Positions 1-9,800 of a stretch of DNA of 27,355 nucleotides are shown here, piece after piece. The notes under the pieces are model-generated. The model was not told the DNA's origin. It saw only the letters and a program-made list of their open reading frames with translations, and searched no databases. A program made the translations under genes and the position numbers. Every line of letters starts with the position of its first letter. Positions within the stretch are counted from its first letter, which is position 1. Source of the stretch: Flavobacteriaceae bacterium (GTDB taxonomy: Bacteria > Bacteroidota > Bacteroidia > Flavobacteriales > Flavobacteriaceae); assembly GCA_021151665.1 (NCBI GenBank), contig JAGKWW010000039.1, forward strand, positions 1 through 27,355. Direction: 5' to 3'.

Positions 1-60
1 TCCCCGCAACAATTCGACATTCTGCATGCTGCCCTCGACACTAAAAAAATTACTATTTAA
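1..60 (+). CDS. C-terminal tail of an upstream gene (partial)
   Basis: An open frame enters from the left edge and ends at the TAA at 58-60, giving the last 19 residues (ending ALDTKKITI). Its stop overlaps the ATG of the next gene as TAATG, the spacing expected of translationally coupled operon members. No function can be read from so short a tail. It could also be a chance open frame, but the coupling to the next start favours a real gene. Confidence 0.45.
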   Translation, partial: SPQQFDILHAALDTKKITI

Positions 61-548
61 TGGAATTTCCTCGGAAAGCTATCCTGCTCATTTGTGGATT
101 GCTTATTGTTGCAATTTTATCTTTTTTACTATTCAATCGCCCGCAGCGTACAGTTTTTGTTTCGGGAAAAACGGTGTTCGAAGGATTTTTAATGACCCGC
201 GAGATTCAAAAGCAGGCACAGTCGGAAGCGAAGGCACGGCAGCGGCACCTCGACTCATTGTTTGTATTGTTAAAAACAGCTGACAACATTCCTGCTAAAG
301 AACAATTACAAATTGCCATAGCAGAAGAGAAACAATATCTTGACAATTTTGAATCGGCTTTCTCGTCCGTACAAACCCCCAAAGTCTGGGCGAGGATTGT
401 AGATTATGCCAAACTTTATGCTCAGGAAAAAGGGTACGATTATATTCTTGGCGCTCAGCCCGATGCTAATATCATATATGGAACCCCCGATGCTGATGTG
501 ACCGAAGATTTCCTAACATTTATCAATACCAAGTATGAGGGGAATTAG
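60..548 (+). CDS. OmpH/Skp-family periplasmic chaperone-like protein
   Basis: This 162-residue protein has one hydrophobic N-terminal segment (about residues 7-25, signal anchor or signal peptide), a charged Gln/Glu/Lys-rich middle with coiled-coil character (about 45-105), and a C-terminal half with the pattern YAQEKGYDYILGA, typical of Bacteroidota OmpH proteins. Length fits Skp/OmpH (about 160-170 aa). The family holds unfolded outer-membrane or secreted proteins in the periplasm. Here it heads a run of very large exported proteins, so a dedicated role in keeping them unfolded or guiding them outward is a reasonable inference, not shown by sequence. The ATG at 60 was chosen because it overlaps the preceding stop (TAATG) and directly precedes the hydrophobic segment. 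The gene overlaps the next one by 14 nt. Confidence 0.75.
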   Translation: MEFPRKAILLICGLLIVAILSFLLFNRPQRTVFVSGKTVFEGFLMTREIQKQAQSEAKARQRHLDSLFVLLKTADNIPAKEQLQIAIAEEKQYLDNFESAFSSVQTPKVWARIVDYAKLYAQEKGYDYILGAQPDANIIYGTPDADVTEDFLTFINTKYEGN

Positions 549-1140
549 GATTCTGCAACTTATCTTATCGGTATTAGTTCTTTTTTCCTGCGATGATAAA
601 AAGGGAACCGGGCCAAAGAGTGATGACGAGATACGTTATAAGTATTTTAGCCTGGAGAAGAACGGATGGAAATCCCGCTCACATACCAATACGATCAATG
701 ATATTAATTTTACGGCTACCGAAGTACCCTTGCAATATTACATCGTAAAAGACGTCGGTACGCAAAATCTACTCGCAGCAGATTCAATTTACAATGCTAA
801 TAAAAGGGAAAGAATCATCGAATTTGAATTTCTTCATACGGAAGAGAAAAAGCTTCTTGATGAAAAAATTACCCATAGAAACTACACAGAGTCAATCGAG
901 TATATTTCGTTTGGCATACAACATGACTTTTATGCTGTAACTCATAAAAATGACACAATTAAGTGTTCAGGGATAATGTATGAGCGCGCCTATAATGTTG
1001 CCCCCCATGAACGGGTTCTTCTGTTCTTTTCGGGCATTGACCCTGCCGAAGATATACAACTAGTCTATACTGACCATCTATTTGGAAATGGAACGCTAAA
1101 GTTCCGTTTTAAAGAAAAGATCACACCATTCTTGTTATGA
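535..1140 (+). CDS. small lipoprotein, function unknown
   Basis: The 201-residue product begins with a lipoprotein signal (hydrophobic LILSVLVLF followed by SCDDKKG). The lipobox is LFSC, with the lipidated Cys near residue 19 and two Asp directly after it; acidic residues there can act as a surface-export signal in Bacteroidota lipoproteins, so surface exposure is possible. The rest is hydrophilic and beta-rich looking, with no motif I recognise. It starts inside the OmpH-like gene and ends in an ATGA overlap with the giant gene downstream, so all three are probably co-translated. I infer a helper or anchor for the exported giants, without direct evidence. Confidence 0.7.
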   Translation: MRGIRILQLILSVLVLFSCDDKKGTGPKSDDEIRYKYFSLEKNGWKSRSHTNTINDINFTATEVPLQYYIVKDVGTQNLLAADSIYNANKRERIIEFEFLHTEEKKLLDEKITHRNYTESIEYISFGIQHDFYAVTHKNDTIKCSGIMYERAYNVAPHERVLLFFSGIDPAEDIQLVYTDHLFGNGTLKFRFKEKITPFLL

Positions 1141-4100
1141 TAAAATCCATCCGCTCCAGTAAGGTAACGAAAGGTATTGCCTGTTACCTTGCACTCATGC
1201 TATTATTTGAAATCGTAAGCCCGATGGCGGCCTATGCCCTTACCGGGGGTCCTTCTCAGCCTGAGTTCAACTCTTTTACTCCCATAGGTACATCAGACAT
1301 GGTAGACCTTGCAAGTGGCGACTTTAATTATAACATTCCAATTATGGATGTAGGGGGATATCCTATAAACCTCGCTTACAATTCCGGTGTTACTATGGAT
1401 CAGGAAGCATCCTGGGTAGGCCTGGGTTGGGATCTCAATGTAGGCCAGATCAACAGACAGGTAAGGGGGTTACCGGATGATTTTAATGGTGATCCGCTGA
1501 CCTATGAAAATAATATGAAGCCAAATGTAACGGTTGGAGCCAGTGTGGGGGTGTTTAAAGCAATCTTCGGAGCCAATGAAAATACGAAAAACGATGCCGC
1601 AGGAGGCAATACTGCACCACCCTCCGGAGGTAATGGCGGGGCCGGTGGCGAAGGTGGCAACAATTCAGGTGGGCAGAATGGGGGAAGTCTGCCATCCAGT
1701 AATCTTGATTTTAATTTCGGATATGGAATAAAGCTAAACAATTACGATGGATTTACCTTTAGTTTAAATGGTGGCCTGAGTTACCAGATTTCGGAAAATC
1801 TCAGCTTGGGCATGAATTTGAGCTCATCTGCTACGGATGGTGTTACTGCCAGCCCAAGCGCCTCATTCCATGGTAAATATTCTACGACCAATTATGCAGA
1901 TAATAGTTATAGTCTCAGGGCAGGTACGAGTTATAACAATCGTAAAGGAATTGAAGGATTCAATTTTTCTGCATCCCGTACAGCTATCGTGAAAGCAGAA
2001 TGCAAAGAGGAAGATGATCAACGAATTTATGGCGGTAGCATTGGCACCACACTTTCTTATGTACATTCAAGTTTTACCCCTACCAAACGAGTAAGAATGT
2101 ATTCTAAGAACTTCATGTTCAATCTTAACATACAGGGAGAATTTTCAGGTGGGGAGCCTGGAGTGAAGTTTTCCGGCTACAGAACCGAACAGGGGATAGA
2201 CAGTTCTGAAAAAAGGAAAACAGAAAAAAGCTATGGATATGAGAATCAATATAATGCATCGAATGATGATGTGACGGATTTTAATCGTGAAAAAGATCGC
2301 GGCGTTACCCGCTACACAACTTCATTACCAATTACCGTCAGTACTTTCGATATATATAGTGTACAGGGTCAGGGTATTGCCGGGAGTTTCCGGCCTTATT
2401 CCGGGCAGGTAGGATATCTTTTTGATAATTATGCGAACGATAACTCTACCGGTGGTAGCCTTGGATTAGAGTTGGGTTTTCCGGCACTTGTGAAGTTTGG
2501 TTTCGATTTTTCTGTAACAAAAGGCGATTCAAGGTCAGGGCTTTGGAGTGCCAATAATGTGGCACTGGCAAAGTTCGAAGAAAAAAGAACCGGAAACAGG
2601 CTGGACTACGAAAAAACATATTTTAAAAATATCGGTGGCTTTCACGTAGACAGGGAACTGGCTTTATTCAGTGAAAAACTTGGTGGGTATAATCCTGTAA
2701 AGCTCCAAATGGGAGGCACGCGCTTCAATCGTGGCACCAATCCTGTGTATGAGAAAAAGGCAGGCAGCTTAAACAGCTATTCTTCGATAAATATTACTGC
2801 ACCTTTAAAGAGACAGAGCCGCATAAGCCGGGGTCAGACTATTCAGAAACTCACGCGCGCCGAAGCCGAAAAATTCGGGTTTGCCACCCAATTCAGCCCA
2901 TGGTCCTCGGGTAAAAAGCACAGGCACCACACCAGCGAGATAAGGGTTATTAAGGACGGAGGTGAAAGGTATGTGTATGGAAGGGCGCTTTATAATATTG
3001 TGAAGAAGGAAGCCACCTTTAATATAGGAGATAAAAAAGGTGACTGCCAAACCGGCCTGGTGCCTTATGCTCCGAATGCAGATAATTCACCGGGCAACAA
3101 GCAGGGTAAAGACCATTACTTTAACCGTGTTACAACACCGCCATATGCTCATACTTTCCTGTTGACTTCGGTACTCTCGTCAGATTACTCAGACCTTACC
3201 AATAACGGGCCTACTGACGATGACTTGGGCACGTATACCAAATTTGTATATAACGACAGGAATACTAAAAAGAACACTTATAAGTGGCGGGTTCCTTTTG
3301 ATAAAAACATGGCAAATTTTGACGATGGCATAAAAAGTATTAACTCCGATAATAAAGGAAACTACCTCTATGGTGAAAAGGAAATGGTGTATATAGATAC
3401 TATTGTCACTAAAACACATATTGCCATTTTCCACCTTTCTCCCCGCCAGGATGGCTACGGTGTAGACGGCGAAAACGGCGGCGCTTCGGCAACCACCAGC
3501 TCCCGGATGTACAAGCTGGATAAAATCTCCTTATACTCTAAACCGGAATTTGAATCGTTAGGAGAAAATGCAACCCCCATAAAAGAAGCCCATTTCGTTT
3601 ATGATTATTCTTTGTGTGGTAAGATAAAGAATAACTTTAGAAGCACGCTTACGCAAAATGAAAAAGACAATCAGGGGGGCAAGCTTACTTTATTAAAGCT
3701 GTACTTTACGTATGGCAAATCCAAAATGGGGCAGTATACGCCATATAGGTTCAATTATCCTGCAGGAAGCAACTACGATTACGACATGAAAGCTTACGAT
3801 GCATGGGGGAATTATAAGCCAACCGCCCAAAATGTGGGGTGCGGCACATTCGACGCTTTGCCCAATACCGAATATCCTTTTGTGGAACAGAATAAGCAAA
3901 GCGCCGACAATTATTCGCGAGCCTGGCTTTTGCAATCAGTAACGCTTCCTTCCGGTGGTAAAATAGACCTGACTTATGAGAGTGATGATTACCAGTATGT
4001 GCAGAACCGGGAAGTCATGCAGATGTTTAAGGTAGCGGGTGTGGGCGATGGTGTATCCTCAGCATTCTCTGACAAGCTAAACGGAAACGGGCTTGCCCCG

Positions 4101-6827
4101 GGAAGCCATTTGTACGTAGAGATACCACAGGAAATCGTTCCGGCCGGTACAAATGAGCAACTCATTGTAAATTCGCTAAAAAGTAAGCTGATACGCAGTT
4201 TAGGCAGCAAACCTGTATACTTTAACTTTTTGCTAAATATGGGCGCCCAGGATACCCATCCGGATCGTTATGATTATGTAAGCGGATACCTGAATTTGGG
4301 CAGCGGGGAGTTCAAACACTTTACTGTTGGCAATAAACACTATTTTGCGATACCGGTAGCGAAAGTTCCCAAAAAAGACGGGATTGGCAATGACGATATA
4401 AGCCCCATCACAAAAGCGGGATGGCAGTTTGGGCGGCAATACCTTAACCGCTATGTTTATACTAACGCTGACGATGAAGTTACCGATGACCTGAAAGAAG
4501 TGGTTATGGAAATTATTAATTCGTTGCCTGCATTGGCTACGATGTTCCAGAGTCCTAACAAACCGCTTGAGCAAAAAAAGATAGCGTTTAAATTTGTTCC
4601 TGGCAAATCATGGATAAGGCTTATGTGCCCCAACCGCATTAAATATGGCGGAGGCTCGCGTGTTAAGGAAATTCGTATGTCTGACCAATGGAATGTCATG
4701 ACCGGGCATGATAACGATAGTGATTACAAACAGGAATATGGGCAACAATATACTTATAAAAAGTCCGATAATACAAGTTCCGGCGTAGCCACCTATGAAC
4801 CTTTAGGTAATAAAGAAAACCCCTTTGTAGAGCCTTTTGATATAAATGAGGGTGTCCCATCCAAATATCTTGGTACAGATGAGCAAAATTACGTTGAAAT
4901 GCCTATGGGAGAATCATTCTTCCCTTCGCCTAAGATCACTTACTCTGAAGTGAAGGTTCAAAACCTGCCGCGATCTAAGACGATAGGCGGTGAAGAAAAG
5001 GTAGTACGCAAGCATGCTACGGGGTATGTGGTTACACAGCACTTTACCACTTTTGATTACCCTACACTTACTGATTATACCGATATGTCTGTTGAATATG
5101 ACAAGTCAAGTATGCTGGCCTCAATACTTAATTTGAGCGTTAAGGACCACCTGACCATGACTCAGGGTTATGTTATCCATACCAACGACATGGATGGCAA
5201 GTTAAGGAGCCAGCGTGTTTTTGCGGAGGGTAGCAATACGGCCATATCAGGCGCGGATTATTATTACGAAGATGTGGCAGCAAACAGCAGCCGTATTTCG
5301 GGTAAGCTTGATAATACGGTAACTGCCATAAGCCCGGATGGGCAGGTTGCATCGAAACTTGTTGGAGTCGATTATGATGTGTTCAATGATTTTAGGCATA
5401 ACGTGAACGAAAGCCAGACAATAGGAGTTAACTTCAATGCGGCTACGATACCGTTTCTGGTGCCGCCTACAATTGTTATACCGCTGCCAAAATACTCAAA
5501 ACATGACAGCCAGTTGCGCACTGCGGTAACCACCAAAGTGATCCACTCCTCTGGTATTTTACGTGAAACGCGTGTGTTTGATGTTGGCTCCAGCAGTGTT
5601 TCTACGCGCAATCTTGCCTGGGATGCCAATACCGGCGAAATACTTCTTACCGAGACGATAAACGAGTACAATGACAAATACTACTCCTTCAATTATCCTG
5701 CATACTGGTCTTATGCCGGGATGAAGCAGTCAGCTTTCAATATCGGGCTGCAGGGGCAGCTGAAACGATCAGGCACAAGTAACCGCTACAGGTTAAATCC
5801 GGTGGTTAACCCCGGAGAGTATCTTACAGATGGTGATGAGCTTTGGGTAAAACCTACCAAAGTTGTAGCTACCCCGGATAATGAATTTGATGAAATACAG
5901 GAGTTTAGGGCCTATGTTGTAAATATAACAGGCAATGAATTTACCCTCATTGATGAAGATGGGATAGAGGTATCGCCGGAGAAGCTTGATGAAGGTGATT
6001 TTATAATCGCCCGCTCAGGATACCGCAACATGGCTACCGCTTCTATGGCATCTGTAACCAGCATGCAGAACCCCCTACAAAGCGTAGTTAACGGTAAATT
6101 ACCAGCTAATCTTTTCAGCGCGGCATCGCCTTTAACCTATCGAATTGTAAACGCTACGGCAATATTGTATAATGATGAATGGGCGCCGCCGTGCGAATGC
6201 AGGCTGCCAAAAGTAAAAAAGGATGCGCACGGCAAAATTATCTACAATTACAAGGGTGACCGACTAAGTAAAAAAGTTGCCTATAATCCTTACAGGTACA
6301 ATGTAAAAGGCAACTGGAGGCCGAAAGTTTCTTATGCCTATCTGACCGGAAGAAATGCTACCGAAAATCCGCATCCGAGAAATGACGGCTTCTTTAAGAC
6401 TTTCGACCCTTTCTATGTGTTAGGTACGAATCAGTGGGTACGTGCTACCGGCCAGGATACTTTAAAATGGAAACGGGCATCAGAAATTACCCAGTATAAC
6501 CCATTTGGTGCCGAAATAGAAAACAAGGACGCTCTAAACAGGCGCTCGTCGGCAATATATGGCTACAATTATAGGTTTCCGGTCGCGGTTGCGGCCAATG
6601 CCAGATATTCTGATATTGCGTTTGACGGCTTTGAAGATTATGACCTGAGCACGTGTGGAGAAAAAGCGCATTTCGGTTTCCAGGGAAGCCTCAATAAGCA
6701 GGAGATAACCATCTCATCGAAACAGGCGCATTCCGGTACCAAAAGCCTACGGGTAACACCGCATAAAACAGCGGTTATAAAAAAACGTGTAGTAACCTGT
6801 GGATCAACAACACCGCAGCAACCTTAA
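1137..6827 (+). CDS. SpvB/TcB-like giant secreted shell protein, apparently lacking its usual C-terminus
   Basis: This 1896-residue protein starts with a signal peptide (about residues 1-35, cleavage near AYA-LTGG). Residues about 58-110 carry GDFNYNIP, then YNSG and WVGLGWDLNVGQINR, the same strand pattern as the SpvB/TcB N-terminus, which forms part of the toxin cocoon in Tc complexes. A Gly-rich linker lies at nt 1593-1700. Most of the rest is beta-rich with Tyr/Asp-rich strands resembling degenerate YD repeats (for example ITQYNPFGAEIENKDALNRR near nt 6490-6545). From about nt 6606 a jelly-roll-like module begins (FDGFEDYDL, then HSGTKSLRV) but stops after about 70 residues at CGSTTPQQP; its likely second half ends the next gene. 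Homologues I recall run past 2,000 aa. The start at 1137 shares ATGA with the previous stop. The family has no settled name, and the SpvB/TcB link rests on motif resemblance. Confidence 0.75.
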   Translation: MIKSIRSSKVTKGIACYLALMLLFEIVSPMAAYALTGGPSQPEFNSFTPIGTSDMVDLASGDFNYNIPIMDVGGYPINLAYNSGVTMDQEASWVGLGWDLNVGQINRQVRGLPDDFNGDPLTYENNMKPNVTVGASVGVFKAIFGANENTKNDAAGGNTAPPSGGNGGAGGEGGNNSGGQNGGSLPSSNLDFNFGYGIKLNNYDGFTFSLNGGLSYQISENLSLGMNLSSSATDGVTASPSASFHGKYSTTNYADNSYSLRAGTSYNNRKGIEGFNFSASRTAIVKAECKEEDDQRIYGGSIGTTLSYVHSSFTPTKRVRMYSKNFMFNLNIQGEFSGGEPGVKFSGYRTEQGIDSSEKRKTEKSYGYENQYNASNDDVTDFNREKDRGVTRYTTSLPITVSTFDIYSVQGQGIAGSFRPYSGQVGYLFDNYANDNSTGGSLGLELGFPALVKFGFDFSVTKGDSRSGLWSANNVALAKFEEKRTGNRLDYEKTYFKNIGGFHVDRELALFSEKLGGYNPVKLQMGGTRFNRGTNPVYEKKAGSLNSYSSINITAPLKRQSRISRGQTIQKLTRAEAEKFGFATQFSPWSSGKKHRHHTSEIRVIKDGGERYVYGRALYNIVKKEATFNIGDKKGDCQTGLVPYAPNADNSPGNKQGKDHYFNRVTTPPYAHTFLLTSVLSSDYSDLTNNGPTDDDLGTYTKFVYNDRNTKKNTYKWRVPFDKNMANFDDGIKSINSDNKGNYLYGEKEMVYIDTIVTKTHIAIFHLSPRQDGYGVDGENGGASATTSSRMYKLDKISLYSKPEFESLGENATPIKEAHFVYDYSLCGKIKNNFRSTLTQNEKDNQGGKLTLLKLYFTYGKSKMGQYTPYRFNYPAGSNYDYDMKAYDAWGNYKPTAQNVGCGTFDALPNTEYPFVEQNKQSADNYSRAWLLQSVTLPSGGKIDLTYESDDYQYVQNREVMQMFKVAGVGDGVSSAFSDKLNGNGLAPGSHLYVEIPQEIVPAGTNEQLIVNSLKSKLIRSLGSKPVYFNFLLNMGAQDTHPDRYDYVSGYLNLGSGEFKHFTVGNKHYFAIPVAKVPKKDGIGNDDISPITKAGWQFGRQYLNRYVYTNADDEVTDDLKEVVMEIINSLPALATMFQSPNKPLEQKKIAFKFVPGKSWIRLMCPNRIKYGGGSRVKEIRMSDQWNVMTGHDNDSDYKQEYGQQYTYKKSDNTSSGVATYEPLGNKENPFVEPFDINEGVPSKYLGTDEQNYVEMPMGESFFPSPKITYSEVKVQNLPRSKTIGGEEKVVRKHATGYVVTQHFTTFDYPTLTDYTDMSVEYDKSSMLASILNLSVKDHLTMTQGYVIHTNDMDGKLRSQRVFAEGSNTAISGADYYYEDVAANSSRISGKLDNTVTAISPDGQVASKLVGVDYDVFNDFRHNVNESQTIGVNFNAATIPFLVPPTIVIPLPKYSKHDSQLRTAVTTKVIHSSGILRETRVFDVGSSSVSTRNLAWDANTGEILLTETINEYNDKYYSFNYPAYWSYAGMKQSAFNIGLQGQLKRSGTSNRYRLNPVVNPGEYLTDGDELWVKPTKVVATPDNEFDEIQEFRAYVVNITGNEFTLIDEDGIEVSPEKLDEGDFIIARSGYRNMATASMASVTSMQNPLQSVVNGKLPANLFSAASPLTYRIVNATAILYNDEWAPPCECRLPKVKKDAHGKIIYNYKGDRLSKKVAYNPYRYNVKGNWRPKVSYAYLTGRNATENPHPRNDGFFKTFDPFYVLGTNQWVRATGQDTLKWKRASEITQYNPFGAEIENKDALNRRSSAIYGYNYRFPVAVAANARYSDIAFDGFEDYDLSTCGEKAHFGFQGSLNKQEITISSKQAHSGTKSLRVTPHKTAVIKKRVVTCGSTTPQQP
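6606..6827 (+). other. N-terminal half of a split jelly-roll module
   Basis: About 73 codons at the end of the SpvB/TcB-like gene encode the start of a domain (FDGFEDYDL, HFGFQGSL, HSGTKSLRV, VIKKRVVTC). As I recall, related Bacteroidota proteins continue directly into a stretch with FxPEPxxxYxxSAWVK and FDDIR. That continuation is absent here and is found instead at about 11998-12492. Confidence 0.5.
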
Positions 6828-6831
6828 GACT

Positions 6832-9800
6832 ATGTTCATGAGAGCTATAACACTTATAACGCTTTTGCTTTTTTGCGGCCCGATTTTCGCGCAAATGCCC
6901 GTTGAAACCTTCGAGGGCTCGTTCCCCCCGGCAGGTTGGGGAGTTTATGATAACGGTATAGGAACCAATTTTAGCTGGGCGCAAAGCAGCGGTAGTGCTG
7001 CGCAGCCTGGTAACAACAGCACCTATGCTGCTTATCTTAACAGAGAAAATGTGCCCAGCGGACTACCTGCAGACTGGCTTATTACTCCGCAGGTCACGCT
7101 GCCGCAAAATCCTGTTGTAAAATTCTACTCACGCCTTACACAGGGCGGCGACCAGGGTTCAGTATACAAGCTTTTGATTTCTACAGGAAGCTCCCAAGGC
7201 AATTTATCCTCCTATACACTTGTAAAACAGTGGTCTGAAAGCGAAATAAACCCGTCTCAGATGGAATATAACCAGATAACTGTGCCCATACCAGCGACTA
7301 TTGCGACGCCTGGAACACCTGTATATATCGCTTTTGTAATGGAGGCAGACTATGGCGACCGTTGGCTTATTGATGATGTTTCGGTAAAGACCGCCTGTAA
7401 TCCTTTAACAAACTTGTCGGCTACATATTTTGTTACTACTGCACAGCTTACCTGGAGTCAGCCGGGAGCTGATTCGTGGGAAGTGGAGATTGTAAGCGGA
7501 AACAATAATCCAACCGGAACGGGGGTAATAGTAAATGGAAGCTCAACCTATCTCGCTACAGGCCTTACGCCGGGCTCATCTTACCGATACTATATTCGTA
7601 GTCTGTGTGATGGCCCCGGTACGTGGATAACAACTTCGGGCTTTATTACTTATGCCTACGGTTATAGCTGCGCCTACCCCATATCAGTTCCGTCATTGCC
7701 TTATTTCTCTCTTTCTGATGAAATTATAGGTACAACAGGACAGTATACCGGTAATCCTGGTGTTGGATGCGGCTCATTGCCAGAGCCATACTCCGTACCT
7801 GCTTATAACATCTACAAATATACTGCTGCCAATTCCGGGCAGGTAACGGTAGAGGTGAATCCCGAGTTGAACGAAACGGCTATCTTCGTGTATGCAGACT
7901 GCGCTTCTATTGGCACAGAATGTATAACAGGTACCGCGGCTTACACTCCTTTGCAAAAGGAAGTTACCTTTCCAGTCGTTGCCAATAAGGACTATTATAT
8001 AATGGTTGCTTCCCGCTGGGGTGGCCCTTGGGTAAATAATTATTCGATTTCCATAAAAGAATCCTGTAGTTCGGCAACCTTTTCGTCAGCTTTTGAGATT
8101 CAAAGCAATTGTGAAACTAATTCAGACTTCAATGCAACAGCAATCCTTTCTTCAGCTACAGAGCAGCAGGTAACTGTTAGGGCTTATGACAGTTTTGGCA
8201 ATGAAGCAGCGACAGCGCAAACTGTTAACCTTCCTTCCGCTTCTCCAGTGAGTTTTGGCCCATTTGGGCCAACGGATATAATTACGCTGGTTGCGCAGGG
8301 TGCCGGCAATCCAAATTGCGCCATTACCAGCTTCCCCCTTAGTAAAAAACTTTGCCCAGCAACAAATAACGATTGTGCAAATGCAGTAAATATAATTCCT
8401 GCATTGCCAAACGTTGCCGTACCTCAAAATGGAACCCTGTATAATGCCACACCCTCTGTTACCACGGCAATGGGTTGCCCCGGGAGCGAAGATGATGACA
8501 TCTGGTATACCTTTACAGCCGGGAATCAAAGGCAAACAATTGATATATTTAATATAAATGGTAATGATCTTGACCTGGATCATGCGCTGTACGAAGGTTC
8601 ATGTGATAACATGAGCCTAATTTATTGCAGCGATGATAATACGAGCATTGCAGAGAACCTGGTACCGGGTCAAACATATTATATAAGGGTTTACACTTCG
8701 GGAAATGTAACTTCCAATACTACTTTCCAGATCAGGGTGACAGGATATGAGCCTAATTGTACAGATACAAATTCTCAATCGGTACATGTACTCGATCTTT
8801 TTAAAAAGCTGCTTAACCACCTTATTACACTTGGTCCTGTACCAGACGGATATAGCTGTCCGGAACTGGTTGCGTTGGCGCCTTACATTACAGATTCTAA
8901 CCCCGGAATATACAATTTCACATCGGAGTATTCCGTTTCGTTTTCATTTGCACCCCATCAGGCTAACGAGTTTGATGTTGTTTTCGGCCCTATAAATCCG
9001 TTGATTGCCCAAATAGATGTTGTTTCTTATTCTTCGCCAGAAGATTTTGCAACCTTTAATGTTAAGCTCACTAACAACACTAACCTGGGCAGCCATACAA
9101 AACGTTTTGAGGCCAGGCACATTAATTTCTGCCCTTCAGATCCATGTGAGCCTGCTGCCGGCCAAATATTGCTAAGTGGCGGCCTTTCGTGTGTATCTCC
9201 CCAAAGTTCAGCAGGTTTTAATTTTCAGGCAACTACAACTTCAAGCATTGCATTGTATTCGTGGGCGGTATATCGTAACAGCCAGCTGGTGTACAGCAGT
9301 ACGTCAGTTACCGGTTCCTCTCCGCTTTATACTTTTGACGAAGAAGGCCTTTACAAGGTAAAACTAACACTTACTACCACAAGTGGCTGTAAGAGTACAA
9401 TTATTCGTAATCTGCATGTATCGGCCGACTGTCCTTTGCATTGTACCGAAACCAATTCGCTGAGCTACAACATAAAGCAAAAATATATTGCCCTTTTAAA
9501 CCACTTGGTAACTAATTTTAGCACGCAAATGCCCGCGCAGGGTTATTCCTGTCCCCAGCTAACCGCGCTTGCCCCATATATTAGCACGGCGTCGCCCAAA
9601 ATATACAATTACAGCAATACAGGCGGTTCAATTAGCTTCTCGTTTAATGCGTCTTCCACTACGCCCGACGTATCGTTTGCCAACAATGGATTGATATCAG
9701 ATATCGATATTTTTAGCTTTGTTTCACCATCGTCGTCAATGTCTGTGCCTACTTCATACAATAACGGCTCAGAAAGTGATGACCATACAGTAACCGGGGT

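Noticed and set aside
1593..1700. A Gly-rich repetitive stretch that could be a DNA repeat or regulatory array.
   Set aside because: It is in frame within the giant gene and reads as a Gly/Asn-rich linker between a conserved N-terminal domain and a beta-rich domain.
6799..6831. GTG at 6799 as the start of the adhesin-like protein.
   Set aside because: It would add a hydrophilic stretch before a complete signal peptide and overlap the preceding gene by 29 nt; the ATG at 6832 lies 4 nt after the preceding stop and fits the signal peptide.
6780..6840. A frameshift or sequencing error joining the SpvB/TcB-like gene to the adhesin-like gene.
   Set aside because: The downstream gene begins with its own signal peptide and different domains; the expected continuation of the interrupted module lies about 5.1 kb away, so a simple frameshift cannot explain it.
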